A DNA stretch of 64,000 nucleotides. It comes from Planctomycetota bacterium (GTDB taxonomy: Bacteria > Planctomycetota > Phycisphaerae > Phycisphaerales > SM1A02). Positions 1 through 9,799 of this stretch are shown here, one piece after another. Where the stretch lies: NCBI GenBank assembly GCA_024230295.1, contig JAAERN010000009.1:1-64000 (forward strand). Reading direction: 5' to 3'. The position numbers were made by a program, and so were the translations under genes. Below the pieces are notes generated by a model. The model saw only the letters and a program-made list of their open reading frames with translations, ran no database searches and was not told the origin of the DNA. Each line of letters opens with the position of its first letter. The first letter of the stretch is position 1.

Positions 1-1
1 C

Positions 2-115
2 ATGGCCTCTGATAAACCGTTTGCAAGCATGACAAGTTGGGTGCTCTTTTCTGATGTGCCGCCCCCAGCAACAGCACCTGTTCCCTCTCCGTCACCCGCA
101 ACACCAACACCATGA
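2..115 (+). CDS. C-terminal end of an upstream CDS (truncated by window start), Pro/Thr-rich tail
   Basis: Open frame from base 2 (...MASDKPFASMTSWVLFSDVPPPATAPVPSPSPATPTP*), TGA at 113-115 overlapping the next ATG as ATGA. Confidence 0.5.
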   Translation: MASDKPFASMTSWVLFSDVPPPATAPVPSPSPATPTP

Positions 116-540
116 GGTTGGCTCTTGACCGCCAGCCACAGTCCCGTGGGCGGCGCGTCCTGATGCCCATGATCATCCTGGTTGTTGCGGTGTGTATTGG
201 GTGGTGGTCGGGATGGATGCGTACCAATGAAAATCAGGGGCTTGCCGAAGGTATGCACGTCGCCGTGCAGCAAATATGCGAACACGATGCTGGGCCCATG
301 CCAATCGCGTGGGCACTCCCAATTCTTCGCGAAACGTTTGCAGACGCTGTTGGTGGTTGGTGTGAGCACGGGATCGATCTGGCATCCATCACGGTACTGG
401 TCAGCCAACCAGCAGCGGGCGAAGATTGGCGGGTCGTCACGGTGTCCGCAATGCCCGTGAGCTCTTTGGATCTTGAAGTCATCTTTGTGTCGGGAGAGAC
501 CCCGATGGTTCGGGCGGTCCGCATCAACACAGATCTGTGA
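112..540 (+). CDS. hypothetical single-pass membrane protein
   Basis: ATGA overlap with preceding stop; N-terminal hydrophobic segment MPMIILVVAVCIGWWSGW. Confidence 0.6.
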   Translation: MRLALDRQPQSRGRRVLMPMIILVVAVCIGWWSGWMRTNENQGLAEGMHVAVQQICEHDAGPMPIAWALPILRETFADAVGGWCEHGIDLASITVLVSQPAAGEDWRVVTVSAMPVSSLDLEVIFVSGETPMVRAVRINTDL

Positions 541-628
541 TGGGACCACTGGTAGTCGGCCATGTGGGGGGACCTGATTGCCGTATACATGCCTCTTGAG
601 GTCACCTGTGGCCTGCTAACCTGCCCAT

Positions 629-1579
629 ATGGATGTCTGGATAAATGGCGATTTTGTGCCTGATGGCGATGCTCGTGTCTCCGTGTTTGATGCGGGGATT
701 CAGCACGGCATTGGCCTCTTTGAGACCATGGCTGTTCGTAATGATGCTGTCTTTCGTGTCGATCGACATATTGAACGGTTGATCAACTCAGCTCAGACGC
801 TCCATCTGACAGACCGTCTGCACTCGGAGCCGCTCGCCGAGGCGGTCCGGCATGCCGTGAAACACAATGGTCTTTCTGACGCGCGAATCCGGCTAACGGT
901 CACGGGTGGGGATCTCAACGCGCTTCGTAGTACCGGAACTGGACCCCAAGACCCGACGATCATCATCGTCGTACAGCCACCGACACCGTATCCCGACACC
1001 TTCTTTACAGAGGGTGTCGCCGCCATTTTGGCTCCGGGGCGGCTCAACCCATGGCAGGTGACCACTGGTCACAAAACCATCGACTATTGGCCCCGTATTT
1101 CTGCGCTTCAGACAGCAGCTTCACTGGGAGCTGGTGAAGCACTTTGGCTCACTCCAGAGGCTCGTGTCGCTTCTGGATCGGTTAGCAACCTCTTCTTGGT
1201 CTCTGATGGTGTTCTCATCACGCCACCGGCACGTGGAGGGCAGGCTCGGGGCGAAGTCATTCCACCTGTGAGGCCTGGCGTCACACGAGAAGCGGTACTT
1301 GAGGTTGCTGCTCGACTTGGAATTCAGTCTCGTGAGACAATGCCAACCATTGAAGATGTGTGTGCCGCCGATGAGTGCTTCTTGACCAACTCAAGTTGGC
1401 ACATTCTGCCAATGACCGGCCTTGGCCTCACGGTTCAGACGAGTGAAGACTCTGATGACGAACCTGAGCTGAGACACCACCCAATCGGCTCGGGAACCGT
1501 CGGCACGACCACTGCAGACTTGCGAGCGGCGTTGTTGGAGCTCATCCAGCGAGAAACTGCTGGAGCGATGTCGCCATGA
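629..1579 (+). CDS. aminotransferase class IV (branched-chain / D-amino acid aminotransferase or ADC lyase-like)
   Basis: Class IV fold-type pattern VFDAGIQHGIGLFETM..., GHKTIDYWPR, ASGSVSNLFLV. Confidence 0.85.
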   Translation: MDVWINGDFVPDGDARVSVFDAGIQHGIGLFETMAVRNDAVFRVDRHIERLINSAQTLHLTDRLHSEPLAEAVRHAVKHNGLSDARIRLTVTGGDLNALRSTGTGPQDPTIIIVVQPPTPYPDTFFTEGVAAILAPGRLNPWQVTTGHKTIDYWPRISALQTAASLGAGEALWLTPEARVASGSVSNLFLVSDGVLITPPARGGQARGEVIPPVRPGVTREAVLEVAARLGIQSRETMPTIEDVCAADECFLTNSSWHILPMTGLGLTVQTSEDSDDEPELRHHPIGSGTVGTTTADLRAALLELIQRETAGAMSP

Positions 1580-1854
1580 CCGGCCCGGGTAAACCACCAG
1601 GCACCGGAATCCCAGGAGCGGGACGTGTCTTTCAGGTCATTCAATCCCAGCCCGGATCCGCATCGCGCATTGCGATGATCGTTTTTTTGCTCATTATCGC
1701 CTTGCCGTTGTTGCTGCTGGGCCTCATTGCTGCCGCCGTTTCGGTTGCTGTGTTCTTGGTGCTCTCTGGGTGGAACCGGCTCTTTGGCAAGAGGTCTCCT
1801 GACTGGGCCAAACATGATGCTGAGGGGCGGAAGGGTGTACGTGTCCGGCGATAG
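1576..1854 (+). CDS. small membrane protein, hypothetical
   Basis: ATGA overlap with upstream aminotransferase; hydrophobic stretch IAMIVFLLIIALPLLLLGLIAAAVSVAVFLVLS. Confidence 0.6.
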   Translation: MTGPGKPPGTGIPGAGRVFQVIQSQPGSASRIAMIVFLLIIALPLLLLGLIAAAVSVAVFLVLSGWNRLFGKRSPDWAKHDAEGRKGVRVRR

Positions 1855-1946
1855 TCCGTGGGGCCACAAGTTCATCCACAAGTGATCACAACCCAATTGG
1901 CCGCAATAGCCAAGGCGCTGGCTTCGGTATCATCGCCCAAGCCCCT

Positions 1947-4900
1947 ATGACCGCACAAACACCCGACTCAACGCGATTCGTACATCTTCACCTGCACAGC
2001 GAGTACTCGCTACTCGACGGCCATAACCGGATCACTCGGCTGGTCAATCGAGTCGCCGAACTTGGCATGACGGCAGTTGCGCTGACCGATCATGGCAACT
2101 TGTATGGTGCTGCGGAATTTTATGGCGCTGCGCACAAAGCGGGGATCAAACCGATCCTCGGTATCGAAGCGTATGTCGCTCCAGAAGCTCGCACCATGCG
2201 GAGCCCTTCGAAATTGGGACCAGATGGTGGATTTCACCTCGTCTTGCTAGCTCGAACAAACGAAGGGTGGGGCAATCTTCTTCGGTTGAGCAGTGATGCG
2301 TTTCTCAATGGCTTCTATCGGAAGCCTCGAATGGATAAGGAAACGCTTGCTGCCAAATCAACTGGGCTCATTGCCATCAATGGACACCTTGGGTCGTCAC
2401 TGGCCTACCACTTGGTTCGGTTTGAGCAGACTGGTGATGTGAAGCACTGGGAAGCCGCCGTCAAGGACGCGAAGTGGCACGCGCGGGTGTTTGGAGCTGA
2501 TGAACACGGCGAACCGTCGTTCTTCGTCGAACTACAACGCGTTGGGGTTGAGGACCAAACAGCGATCAATCCCCATTTGATTCGCCTTGCGGAAGAGTTG
2601 AATCTCCCTTTGGTGTGTGACAACGATGCGCACTTTTTGACGGCAGAAGATCATCAATCACATGACACTTTGTGTTGTATTTCGATGGGCCGCACAAAGG
2701 ATGATCCATCGAGACTCACGTATCCAAACGATCTGTATGTCAAGTCGCCGGAAGAGATGGTTGGGGTCTTCCACGATCTTCCAGAAGCAATTGAGAACAC
2801 AAACCGAATCGCAGAGCGGTGCGAAACCTCGATTGACTTCGATGCCAACCACGCGCCTGTCGTCCGAGTTGTAGCTCCAGATTCAGTTCCCGGTTGGGAT
2901 GGCAAAGAAGACCTGACAGAATGGTTCACGGCATGGTGTTCGCACATTGAACTGCTTCCTTTTGACGAGGAAGGTGGTGAACAAGTCGATCGAGCTGCAT
3001 TGGAGGCGGAGTGTGATCGGGTACTGAGACTCATCACGGAAGCCGGACTCGTCTGGCGATATGGCGCCGATGGAATCACCGACGAAATCCGAACCCGGTG
3101 CGAGCGTGAGCTTCAAATACTCGCCGAAAAACAAATCAGCGCGTACTTTCTCATCTGCTGGGATTTCGTTAACTGGGCGCGGCAACGCGGTATTCCCGCC
3201 AGCGCCCGTGGAAGTGGCGTCGGAACCATGGTTGGCTATGTGCTTGGTCTATCCAATGCATGCCCCGTGAAGTATGGGCTGCTGTTTGAAAGGTTCACAG
3301 ATCCTGATAGGTCGGAATACCCCGACATCGATATTGATATCTGCCAAAACGGACGCGGAAGGGTAATCAAGTACGTCCGTGAGAAGTACGGACATGTCGC
3401 CCAGATCATCACGTTCGGCCGGCTCAAGGCGAAAGCCGCCATCAAGGATGTATCACGTGTCATGGGACTGGAGGCGACGGAGGGACAACGGCTCTCCAAC
3501 CTCGTTCCCGCCGAACTTAATATCACGATCGATGCAGCCATGGAGTCGTCTCCGGACTTCAAGAGCGAGTACGAAAAAAACCCATTGGCTCGCAGGGTTA
3601 TCGACGAGGCAAAAACACTGGAAGGACACGCGCGGCATGCTGGTGTTCACGCGGCTGGTGTTGTTGTTGCAACCCAGCCACTCGACACGATTGTGCCGTT
3701 ATGCCGAGTCAGTGGCAATGATGAGGCTGTCACCCAGTGGGATGGTCCAACTTGTGAGCGTGTTGGGCTTCTCAAGATGGACTTTCTTGGGCTGCGAACA
3801 CTCTCTACTTTGGAATTGGCTCGCGAGCTGATCCAAGTCACACTCGATGAAGATGAGATATGGAAGGCTGTTGGGCGCGCACCGGGCGATGGACCACACC
3901 CTTTGGATCTCGATCGGATCCCATGGGATGATCAGCGGGTTCTTGATGTTTTCCAACGGGGTGATACATCTGGTGTATTCCAGTTTGAATCCGCTGGGAT
4001 GCGGCAACTCCTCAGAGAGATGCAACCAGACAGACTTGAAGATCTCATCGCCGCGAACGCCCTGTACCGACCCGGCCCCATGGATCTCATCCCCGAGTAC
4101 AACGCCCGAAAGCACGGCCGAACCCCCGTGCCAAGCGTACACCCGATCGTTGATTCGTTTACGTCTGAAACATATGGCGTCATGGTGTATCAGGAACAGA
4201 TCATGCAGATCGTCCATGGGCTGGGCGACATTCCACTTCGGCAGGCTTACACACTCATCAAGGCGATCAGTAAAAAGAAAGTCGATGTCATTGACTCGGC
4301 CCGCGAAGGGTTTATCACAGGAGCCGGGGAGAAGGGGCTCTCAAAGGGGGAGGCCGAAGAGCTCTTTGAACTCATCCTCAAGTTTGCGGGCTATGGGTTC
4401 AACAAATCTCATTCAACCGGCTACGCAATCATTGCGTACCAGACCGCATGGCTTAAGACTTGGTTCCCCGTGCAGTACATGGCGTCTGTTTTGACGTTTG
4501 AGAGCGCCGCCAAAAAGACAGAAGACTGGGCGCCGTACCTTGAAGATTGCAGACACGTTCGGTTCTCTGATCACACCGATGATCGGAGTCATGAGGGGAT
4601 CGAGGTCAAAGGACCCGATATCAACCAAAGCCGCCGACGGTTCACTGTTGTTCACACCGAAGATGAACATCACACAAGTCTCAATGGTGCGATTCGATTT
4701 GGACTGGGTGGTATCAAGGGCGTTGGGCAAAACGCCGTTGAGTCAATCATTTCAGAGCGAGATAAACATGGGCCCTATGGATCCATTTGGGATCTCTGCG
4801 AGCGCGCTGCACCAGGCAGTGTGAATCGGGCAACCCTGGAGGCGCTCATCAAAGCTGGCGCGCTAGATTCACTCCATGGAATGCCGTCTCGCGCGGCCAT

Positions 4901-5789
4901 GGTGATCGAAGCAGAGTCGGCACTCCGGGCCGGACACGCCCTCGCCAAAGATGCGGCGTCTGGTCAGAGCCAATTGTGGGGGGGTGGTGATTCTGAATCG
5001 GTAGAAGAGGAAATCTCCGCAACGCTGCCAAAAACAACGCCTTGGATTGAACGAGAGGCATTGGGGTATGAACGGGAGCTTCTTGGGTTCCATGTGTCGG
5101 GTCATCCACTCGATGAACATGAAGCTGTGCTCCGTTCGTTCTGTACAAGCACAATTTCAAACATGGCCGATGTGCCTCTTGGTCGGCAAGTGCGAATCGG
5201 TGCCATGATCACATCGACCAGGGTGGTGACAATTCAACGGGGGCGCAATGCGGGCCAACGAATGGCGATGTTGTCACTACAAGATCGAGCAAGTTCAATT
5301 GATGCGGTCATGTTCTCGGATCACTTTGCTCGAGATGGAAACCTGATCATCACTGATGCTGTGGTTGTCGTTGAGGGCCACATGGACATCAACAAGCGAA
5401 GTGGTGGTCGGCAGTTCATTGTGGAACGGGTGATTACTCCAGAAGATGCACCACGGTGCTTGACTGATCGCATCGAGTTGCGGATGCCATGGATTGATGG
5501 TGAGTCCGACAAGGCCGCGAGGGAGCGGCTGCGAATGACGGCGGGGGTTATCAAACAAGCTGGTGGCGCCCGCATATCAAATGGGGGACACGCGGCCAAA
5601 GTTGTATTGCATCTGGATCTGCCCGATCAGATGGTCACACTGAAGAGCAATTTCCGCGTTGTTCCACATGATGAACTGGTCGGCCAACTCTCTGAAATGC
5701 TCGGGGGGCAGGATCAGGTTCGTCTTGTGGGGACCATTCCACACGCTACCGAGAAGCCGAACAGGCGACAGGGCGGTCGGCCTCAATAG
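1947..5789 (+). CDS. dnaE: DNA polymerase III subunit alpha
   Basis: 1280 aa; PHP start FVHLHLHSEYSLLDG; polymerase core PDIDIDICQNGRGRVIKYVREKYG; GYGFNKSHSTGYAIIAYQTAWLKTWFP. Confidence 0.98.
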   Translation: MTAQTPDSTRFVHLHLHSEYSLLDGHNRITRLVNRVAELGMTAVALTDHGNLYGAAEFYGAAHKAGIKPILGIEAYVAPEARTMRSPSKLGPDGGFHLVLLARTNEGWGNLLRLSSDAFLNGFYRKPRMDKETLAAKSTGLIAINGHLGSSLAYHLVRFEQTGDVKHWEAAVKDAKWHARVFGADEHGEPSFFVELQRVGVEDQTAINPHLIRLAEELNLPLVCDNDAHFLTAEDHQSHDTLCCISMGRTKDDPSRLTYPNDLYVKSPEEMVGVFHDLPEAIENTNRIAERCETSIDFDANHAPVVRVVAPDSVPGWDGKEDLTEWFTAWCSHIELLPFDEEGGEQVDRAALEAECDRVLRLITEAGLVWRYGADGITDEIRTRCERELQILAEKQISAYFLICWDFVNWARQRGIPASARGSGVGTMVGYVLGLSNACPVKYGLLFERFTDPDRSEYPDIDIDICQNGRGRVIKYVREKYGHVAQIITFGRLKAKAAIKDVSRVMGLEATEGQRLSNLVPAELNITIDAAMESSPDFKSEYEKNPLARRVIDEAKTLEGHARHAGVHAAGVVVATQPLDTIVPLCRVSGNDEAVTQWDGPTCERVGLLKMDFLGLRTLSTLELARELIQVTLDEDEIWKAVGRAPGDGPHPLDLDRIPWDDQRVLDVFQRGDTSGVFQFESAGMRQLLREMQPDRLEDLIAANALYRPGPMDLIPEYNARKHGRTPVPSVHPIVDSFTSETYGVMVYQEQIMQIVHGLGDIPLRQAYTLIKAISKKKVDVIDSAREGFITGAGEKGLSKGEAEELFELILKFAGYGFNKSHSTGYAIIAYQTAWLKTWFPVQYMASVLTFESAAKKTEDWAPYLEDCRHVRFSDHTDDRSHEGIEVKGPDINQSRRRFTVVHTEDEHHTSLNGAIRFGLGGIKGVGQNAVESIISERDKHGPYGSIWDLCERAAPGSVNRATLEALIKAGALDSLHGMPSRAAMVIEAESALRAGHALAKDAASGQSQLWGGGDSESVEEEISATLPKTTPWIEREALGYERELLGFHVSGHPLDEHEAVLRSFCTSTISNMADVPLGRQVRIGAMITSTRVVTIQRGRNAGQRMAMLSLQDRASSIDAVMFSDHFARDGNLIITDAVVVVEGHMDINKRSGGRQFIVERVITPEDAPRCLTDRIELRMPWIDGESDKAARERLRMTAGVIKQAGGARISNGGHAAKVVLHLDLPDQMVTLKSNFRVVPHDELVGQLSEMLGGQDQVRLVGTIPHATEKPNRRQGGRPQ

Positions 5790-5821
5790 AGCGATTGAAA
5801 ACTCTCATTTGGTCCGATCAA

Positions 5822-6931
5822 TCAAGCAGCGATGTCCCAATTATCTCCCGCTGGTTCATCTGGCCACTCGGGCTTCGATCGCTTGTGGATGCGAATGATC
5901 TTGGAGAGTTGTTCGGAGATGATCGTTCGAAGTACGTCCAGCAACGTGGCGTGTTTGACATCAAACCCTGTGGCGGCATCACGGAACAACACAAAGATAG
6001 CCAAGCACTCATCGCCACGGTGGCACGCGAATGACACGACCTGTGAGCCGTCCAATTGGGCGAGTGACCCACCGGCCTGCTCGGCGAACTCTGTGGTGTC
6101 GTCAAACCGCACAAGTTCGCGCTCTGTGGACATTGGTCGGCACAGAATGCCGCTGAGATCGTTCAGCATGGGAATGAGGTCTGATTCTTGCCATTGGTAG
6201 TTCACATACGCACCAACGCCATATTGATCTTCGCCTTCTTTGAGATACACAACCGCGTTTGTCGGTCCGATCTTTTGAAGGATGTACTCCAGCGATGTTC
6301 GGAGCATGTCTTCGACATCCAGCTCCTGAGAAACCAGCGCCTTGAACTCACTTGACATCGCAACATCACTCATCTGCTCACGCATCGTTCGATAGGCGGA
6401 CGCCAGATCGCTGCATAGCACGTCGACTTGTCCCGACATCTCATCACGAGCTTCGGACAATTGTCGGCATGTATCCGTCAATTCCTCGAGCTGCTCCTCT
6501 CGCGAGCGGTGAGCTTGAACACGATCTATGATCTGAGCGACGCGTTCGGGAAGCCGCTTTGTGTCCCCGGGCAAATTGATCCAATCGGAAGCCCCACTGC
6601 GAATCGCCTCAACCACCGACTCTGGCGTCGGGCGACCCCCATAGACAATTGCCCGAATACAGGGATGCGAGGCTTGAGTATCACGAATCAGCTGCATGTT
6701 CTCGGCGCCACTTGCTGTTGATGCAACAGCAAGGATGTCGATCGATCCGCCATCAAGAACCTCGTACGCGGTCTCCACAGATTCGTTGACACAGCACGAA
6801 TACCCTTGGGCTTCCAGGTTGGCGACCAAACGGTCACGATCACAACTGGCAGGGCCCACGATGAGGAAAGAGCCAAGGCCCGTGGCCTTGGTTGAGGTAG
6901 CAGTGGTGTATTCCAGTGGTTCCATGATCAA
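5822..6931 (-). CDS. degenerate response-regulator receiver domain + coiled coil + GAF-like domain protein
   Basis: N-terminal receiver-like fold (FLIVGPASCDRDRLVANLEAQGY...SVVEAIRSGASDWINLP), then coiled coil, then GAF-like C-terminus. Confidence 0.65.
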   Translation of the reverse strand: MIMEPLEYTTATSTKATGLGSFLIVGPASCDRDRLVANLEAQGYSCCVNESVETAYEVLDGGSIDILAVASTASGAENMQLIRDTQASHPCIRAIVYGGRPTPESVVEAIRSGASDWINLPGDTKRLPERVAQIIDRVQAHRSREEQLEELTDTCRQLSEARDEMSGQVDVLCSDLASAYRTMREQMSDVAMSSEFKALVSQELDVEDMLRTSLEYILQKIGPTNAVVYLKEGEDQYGVGAYVNYQWQESDLIPMLNDLSGILCRPMSTERELVRFDDTTEFAEQAGGSLAQLDGSQVVSFACHRGDECLAIFVLFRDAATGFDVKHATLLDVLRTIISEQLSKIIRIHKRSKPEWPDEPAGDNWDIAA

Positions 6932-7165
6932 ACTCCGTGTGAGTCTTCGTAGTCATCCGAATACCGGGTCTCGTTTCCGGCCCATGAAAGCCATCGGGCC
7001 ATTTTGAGGGCTGTTTCACTACGACTCGCACGTTCCCAGCACATTTCATGCCACATCCGGAGTTGATCACGTCATCTCGATCACGCAGGGATAGTCTTGC
7101 GCAAGTTGCGACAAGGAGATACGAACCTGAAAGATTCCCGATTCCACTTGGGAAGTTCTGATGTC

Positions 7166-7834
7166 TTATCGGGCGTCAAAGAGACGAACGGCCTCTGGAG
7201 GACGTGGATACAGGGGCTCCAACTGATGGATTCCGACCGTTTGGCCACGTTCTGCGAAGGCTTGGGCCAACTTCAGGCATGCTGCCGGATTGGCGGGGAG
7301 ATCCCGAACCGGCAGTCCAGATGTATGGATTCCATCCCTGAACGTCTCTTGAATATGCAGGTCTCCGACCAGAATCTCGCAGCCATCAACCCGCTCGGCC
7401 AACGAGTGCGTGTCCACCAATCCAGGAGTTCCCATTGGCTCTCCAGAGGCGGAAATACAGGTACACCAAGCAGTCCCTCGCCGCTCGGACAACAACACGC
7501 CAACCGCTTTGTGTGGACTGGGGAGACTCGCAGCCACAACATGCGCCGTTGGAACTGCTGCAAGTTGGCATCCGGTCACGAATGCCAGTGTCTTTGCGGT
7601 CGCCATCGCCACCCTGAGTCCAGTAAAGCCACCTGGGCCGATGGATACGCCTACCAATGAGAGATCTTGGGGGACTGCAGACGCCTCCTTAAACAACCTT
7701 GCGATGGCTGTCATCAACTGATCGTCCACGCCAGAAGCTGATTCAAGTGCTTCTGTTCGTATAACACCGTCTGACCCTTGTACAGCCAATCCGCCGGTTC
7801 GCTGCGAACACTCCAGTGCCAGAGTGACACTCAT
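7166..7834 (-). CDS. tsaB: tRNA threonylcarbamoyladenosine biosynthesis protein TsaB
   Basis: LALECSQRTGGLAV...SLVGVSIGPGGFTGLRVAMATAKTLAF. Confidence 0.9.
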   Translation of the reverse strand: MSVTLALECSQRTGGLAVQGSDGVIRTEALESASGVDDQLMTAIARLFKEASAVPQDLSLVGVSIGPGGFTGLRVAMATAKTLAFVTGCQLAAVPTAHVVAASLPSPHKAVGVLLSERRGTAWCTCISASGEPMGTPGLVDTHSLAERVDGCEILVGDLHIQETFRDGIHTSGLPVRDLPANPAACLKLAQAFAERGQTVGIHQLEPLYPRPPEAVRLFDAR

Positions 7835-8715
7835 AAGAGTGGTTCACATGCCGGCAATACTTGAATTGGCCGAACCGATTCAAACAATGCGTCAGGGTCA
7901 ACTGTTGATCCAAGATTCATGATCAGGGCAGCGCCTGTGTCTGTATCGCTCGCCAATGCCATCACTTTTTCGGAGGCTCGCAAGACACCTTGTGGCACCT
8001 GAAGGTGTCCGATGATGAAGCACTTGACGCCCCATTTGGAAGCAAGCGCTTCGATTTGCTCGTCTGAGAATCGCCGACCCCATGTCATGAGATACGCGGA
8101 GCCATCCACCCCGCGGCGATCGTCGTCCAACAACTCTCGGTCCAGGATCCCGACGTCGAACCGATTCATCAGAACTGCATCTGGAAGCGAGTGACTGCAT
8201 TGAACACCGGAGGCTGTAGAAACAGCCAGTGGCATTGATCGAAGGAATCGATCGATAGCACCGCCGACCCGCTCCCAGTCTTCCCCAAATGTCAACGCAA
8301 CGCCATCTTCAAACAATTCCACACTGTTTCCGCCGCCCTTGGTCACCCCAACACCGGTCAACTGCGAGTTTTCGTGGTTACCCAGCAGTGGGTGAACTTG
8401 ACCAGGAAACTCTTGGATGAGCCGTGCCACACGAGCCAACATACGCCAACTCATATCGCATCCATGTACAAGACTTGGTCCGTGGATCAATTCCTGAAGA
8501 ACCACGTGGTGTCCTGGCTCATGAAGTGCCGCGGCTGTCACAATTCGGTGATAGTTCGGCAGGTGGTCATGAAGATCGCCGGAAATCAGAAGTGAACCTT
8601 GGTTGGGAAGCTTCACCCGACACCCTATTCGCCCTGGTGTATCCAGGAGTGTCTTGGATGCGTGTTGAAACATCGCCACGATTTCATCGGCATTTGTTGT
8701 GTTGAACGAATCCAC
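7831..8715 (-). CDS. metallophosphoesterase (calcineurin-like)
   Basis: SGDLHDHLPNYHRIV...LLGNHENSQL...GHLQVPQG; overlaps tsaB by 4 nt. Confidence 0.85.
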   Translation of the reverse strand: MDSFNTTNADEIVAMFQHASKTLLDTPGRIGCRVKLPNQGSLLISGDLHDHLPNYHRIVTAAALHEPGHHVVLQELIHGPSLVHGCDMSWRMLARVARLIQEFPGQVHPLLGNHENSQLTGVGVTKGGGNSVELFEDGVALTFGEDWERVGGAIDRFLRSMPLAVSTASGVQCSHSLPDAVLMNRFDVGILDRELLDDDRRGVDGSAYLMTWGRRFSDEQIEALASKWGVKCFIIGHLQVPQGVLRASEKVMALASDTDTGAALIMNLGSTVDPDALFESVRPIQVLPACEPLL

Positions 8716-9737
8716 TACGACCGGTTTCCTGATCGCTTTCCGGTCGATCTCTTACTAAATATGGCCGACGACTGACCGGTCGACGCGTGCTTTCTAACCA
8801 TGCCAATTTTTGAAATTCGTTCCCATGCGCTCGTGGCTGTAACCGGTGATTGTTCAATACCGATTGATCTGCGACCATGAGCCCGCGCAACTGTTCCTGT
8901 TGTCCCACTACCCGCGAATGGGTCGAGGATGAGATCATTCTCATTTGAACAAGCAAGAATGACACGCTCCAGATATACCTCGGGGATTTGGTTTTGATGA
9001 CCGTGCCGTCGTTCCGAATTGTTGCCCTGAATCCTCCCCCAATACTTCCCATACCAGACATCCATTGGAACACGCATGCCCTTGTTGGAATCCTTTTCCA
9101 TCGTCCTACGATCGCCATAAATACTAGCTCGGTCGGATTGCTCCAACACCGCGTCGGGGTTCCAAATTCGTTTGTCTGGATCTTTGCAGAAGTAGAGCGC
9201 ATGAACCTTGCTCGTGATGAAAGATGAGTTTCGGCATTGTCCAAAGCGGAAGTGCCAAACACACCAGTTGACCATGACCAATCCACGACGCTTGAGATGC
9301 ATCACAACTTCAGCAGCTGTGTCGTCTGGGATGTTTACCCAGATGCTCCCTGTCGGAGACAGTGCATCAATACAGCCATCGAGCCAATCAAAGGTGAATC
9401 GCTCATACTGGCGGCGTGACATGTCGTCAGACCATCCGTCATAAGGGACATCCCAGTTGAATGGTGGATCCGCAAAGATCAAGTCCACTGCACCGCGATC
9501 GGGCAGGTTGGCCAACACATCCCGTGAATCGCCCACATACAGCCTTGTGTCGGGGTCATCGACCTGATAGCTGGGCTCTGGCGTGGACGTCACCGCTGTG
9601 TGGGGTGGTTGTGAATCTCCCATGAGCCTCACATCGGCCTCTAGTAAGTCTTGGCGGCCTGATCGATGCACGCCCATTGCTCCAGATGGGCCTGAGAGTG
9701 ATTTTGCTGGTGTTTTCTTGGTTTCTGACTGCTCCAT
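8715..9737 (-). CDS. site-specific DNA methyltransferase (N4/N6 type, beta-class motif order)
   Basis: Catalytic DPPF (DLIFADPPFNWDVPYDGW) precedes SAM motif LILDPFAGSGTTGTVARAHGRRSIGIE. Confidence 0.9.
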   Translation of the reverse strand: MEQSETKKTPAKSLSGPSGAMGVHRSGRQDLLEADVRLMGDSQPPHTAVTSTPEPSYQVDDPDTRLYVGDSRDVLANLPDRGAVDLIFADPPFNWDVPYDGWSDDMSRRQYERFTFDWLDGCIDALSPTGSIWVNIPDDTAAEVVMHLKRRGLVMVNWCVWHFRFGQCRNSSFITSKVHALYFCKDPDKRIWNPDAVLEQSDRASIYGDRRTMEKDSNKGMRVPMDVWYGKYWGRIQGNNSERRHGHQNQIPEVYLERVILACSNENDLILDPFAGSGTTGTVARAHGRRSIGIEQSPVTATSAWERISKIGMVRKHASTGQSSAIFSKRSTGKRSGNRS

Positions 9738-9799
9738 GGGTCCCAGTATGGCAGGTCTGCGCCTTCAATGCGGAGGGTCTGGTACGTACAATCAACACC

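Noticed and set aside
7097-7660. 187-aa plus-strand ORF overlapping tsaB
   Set aside because: Antisense to well-conserved TsaB; no recognisable domain.
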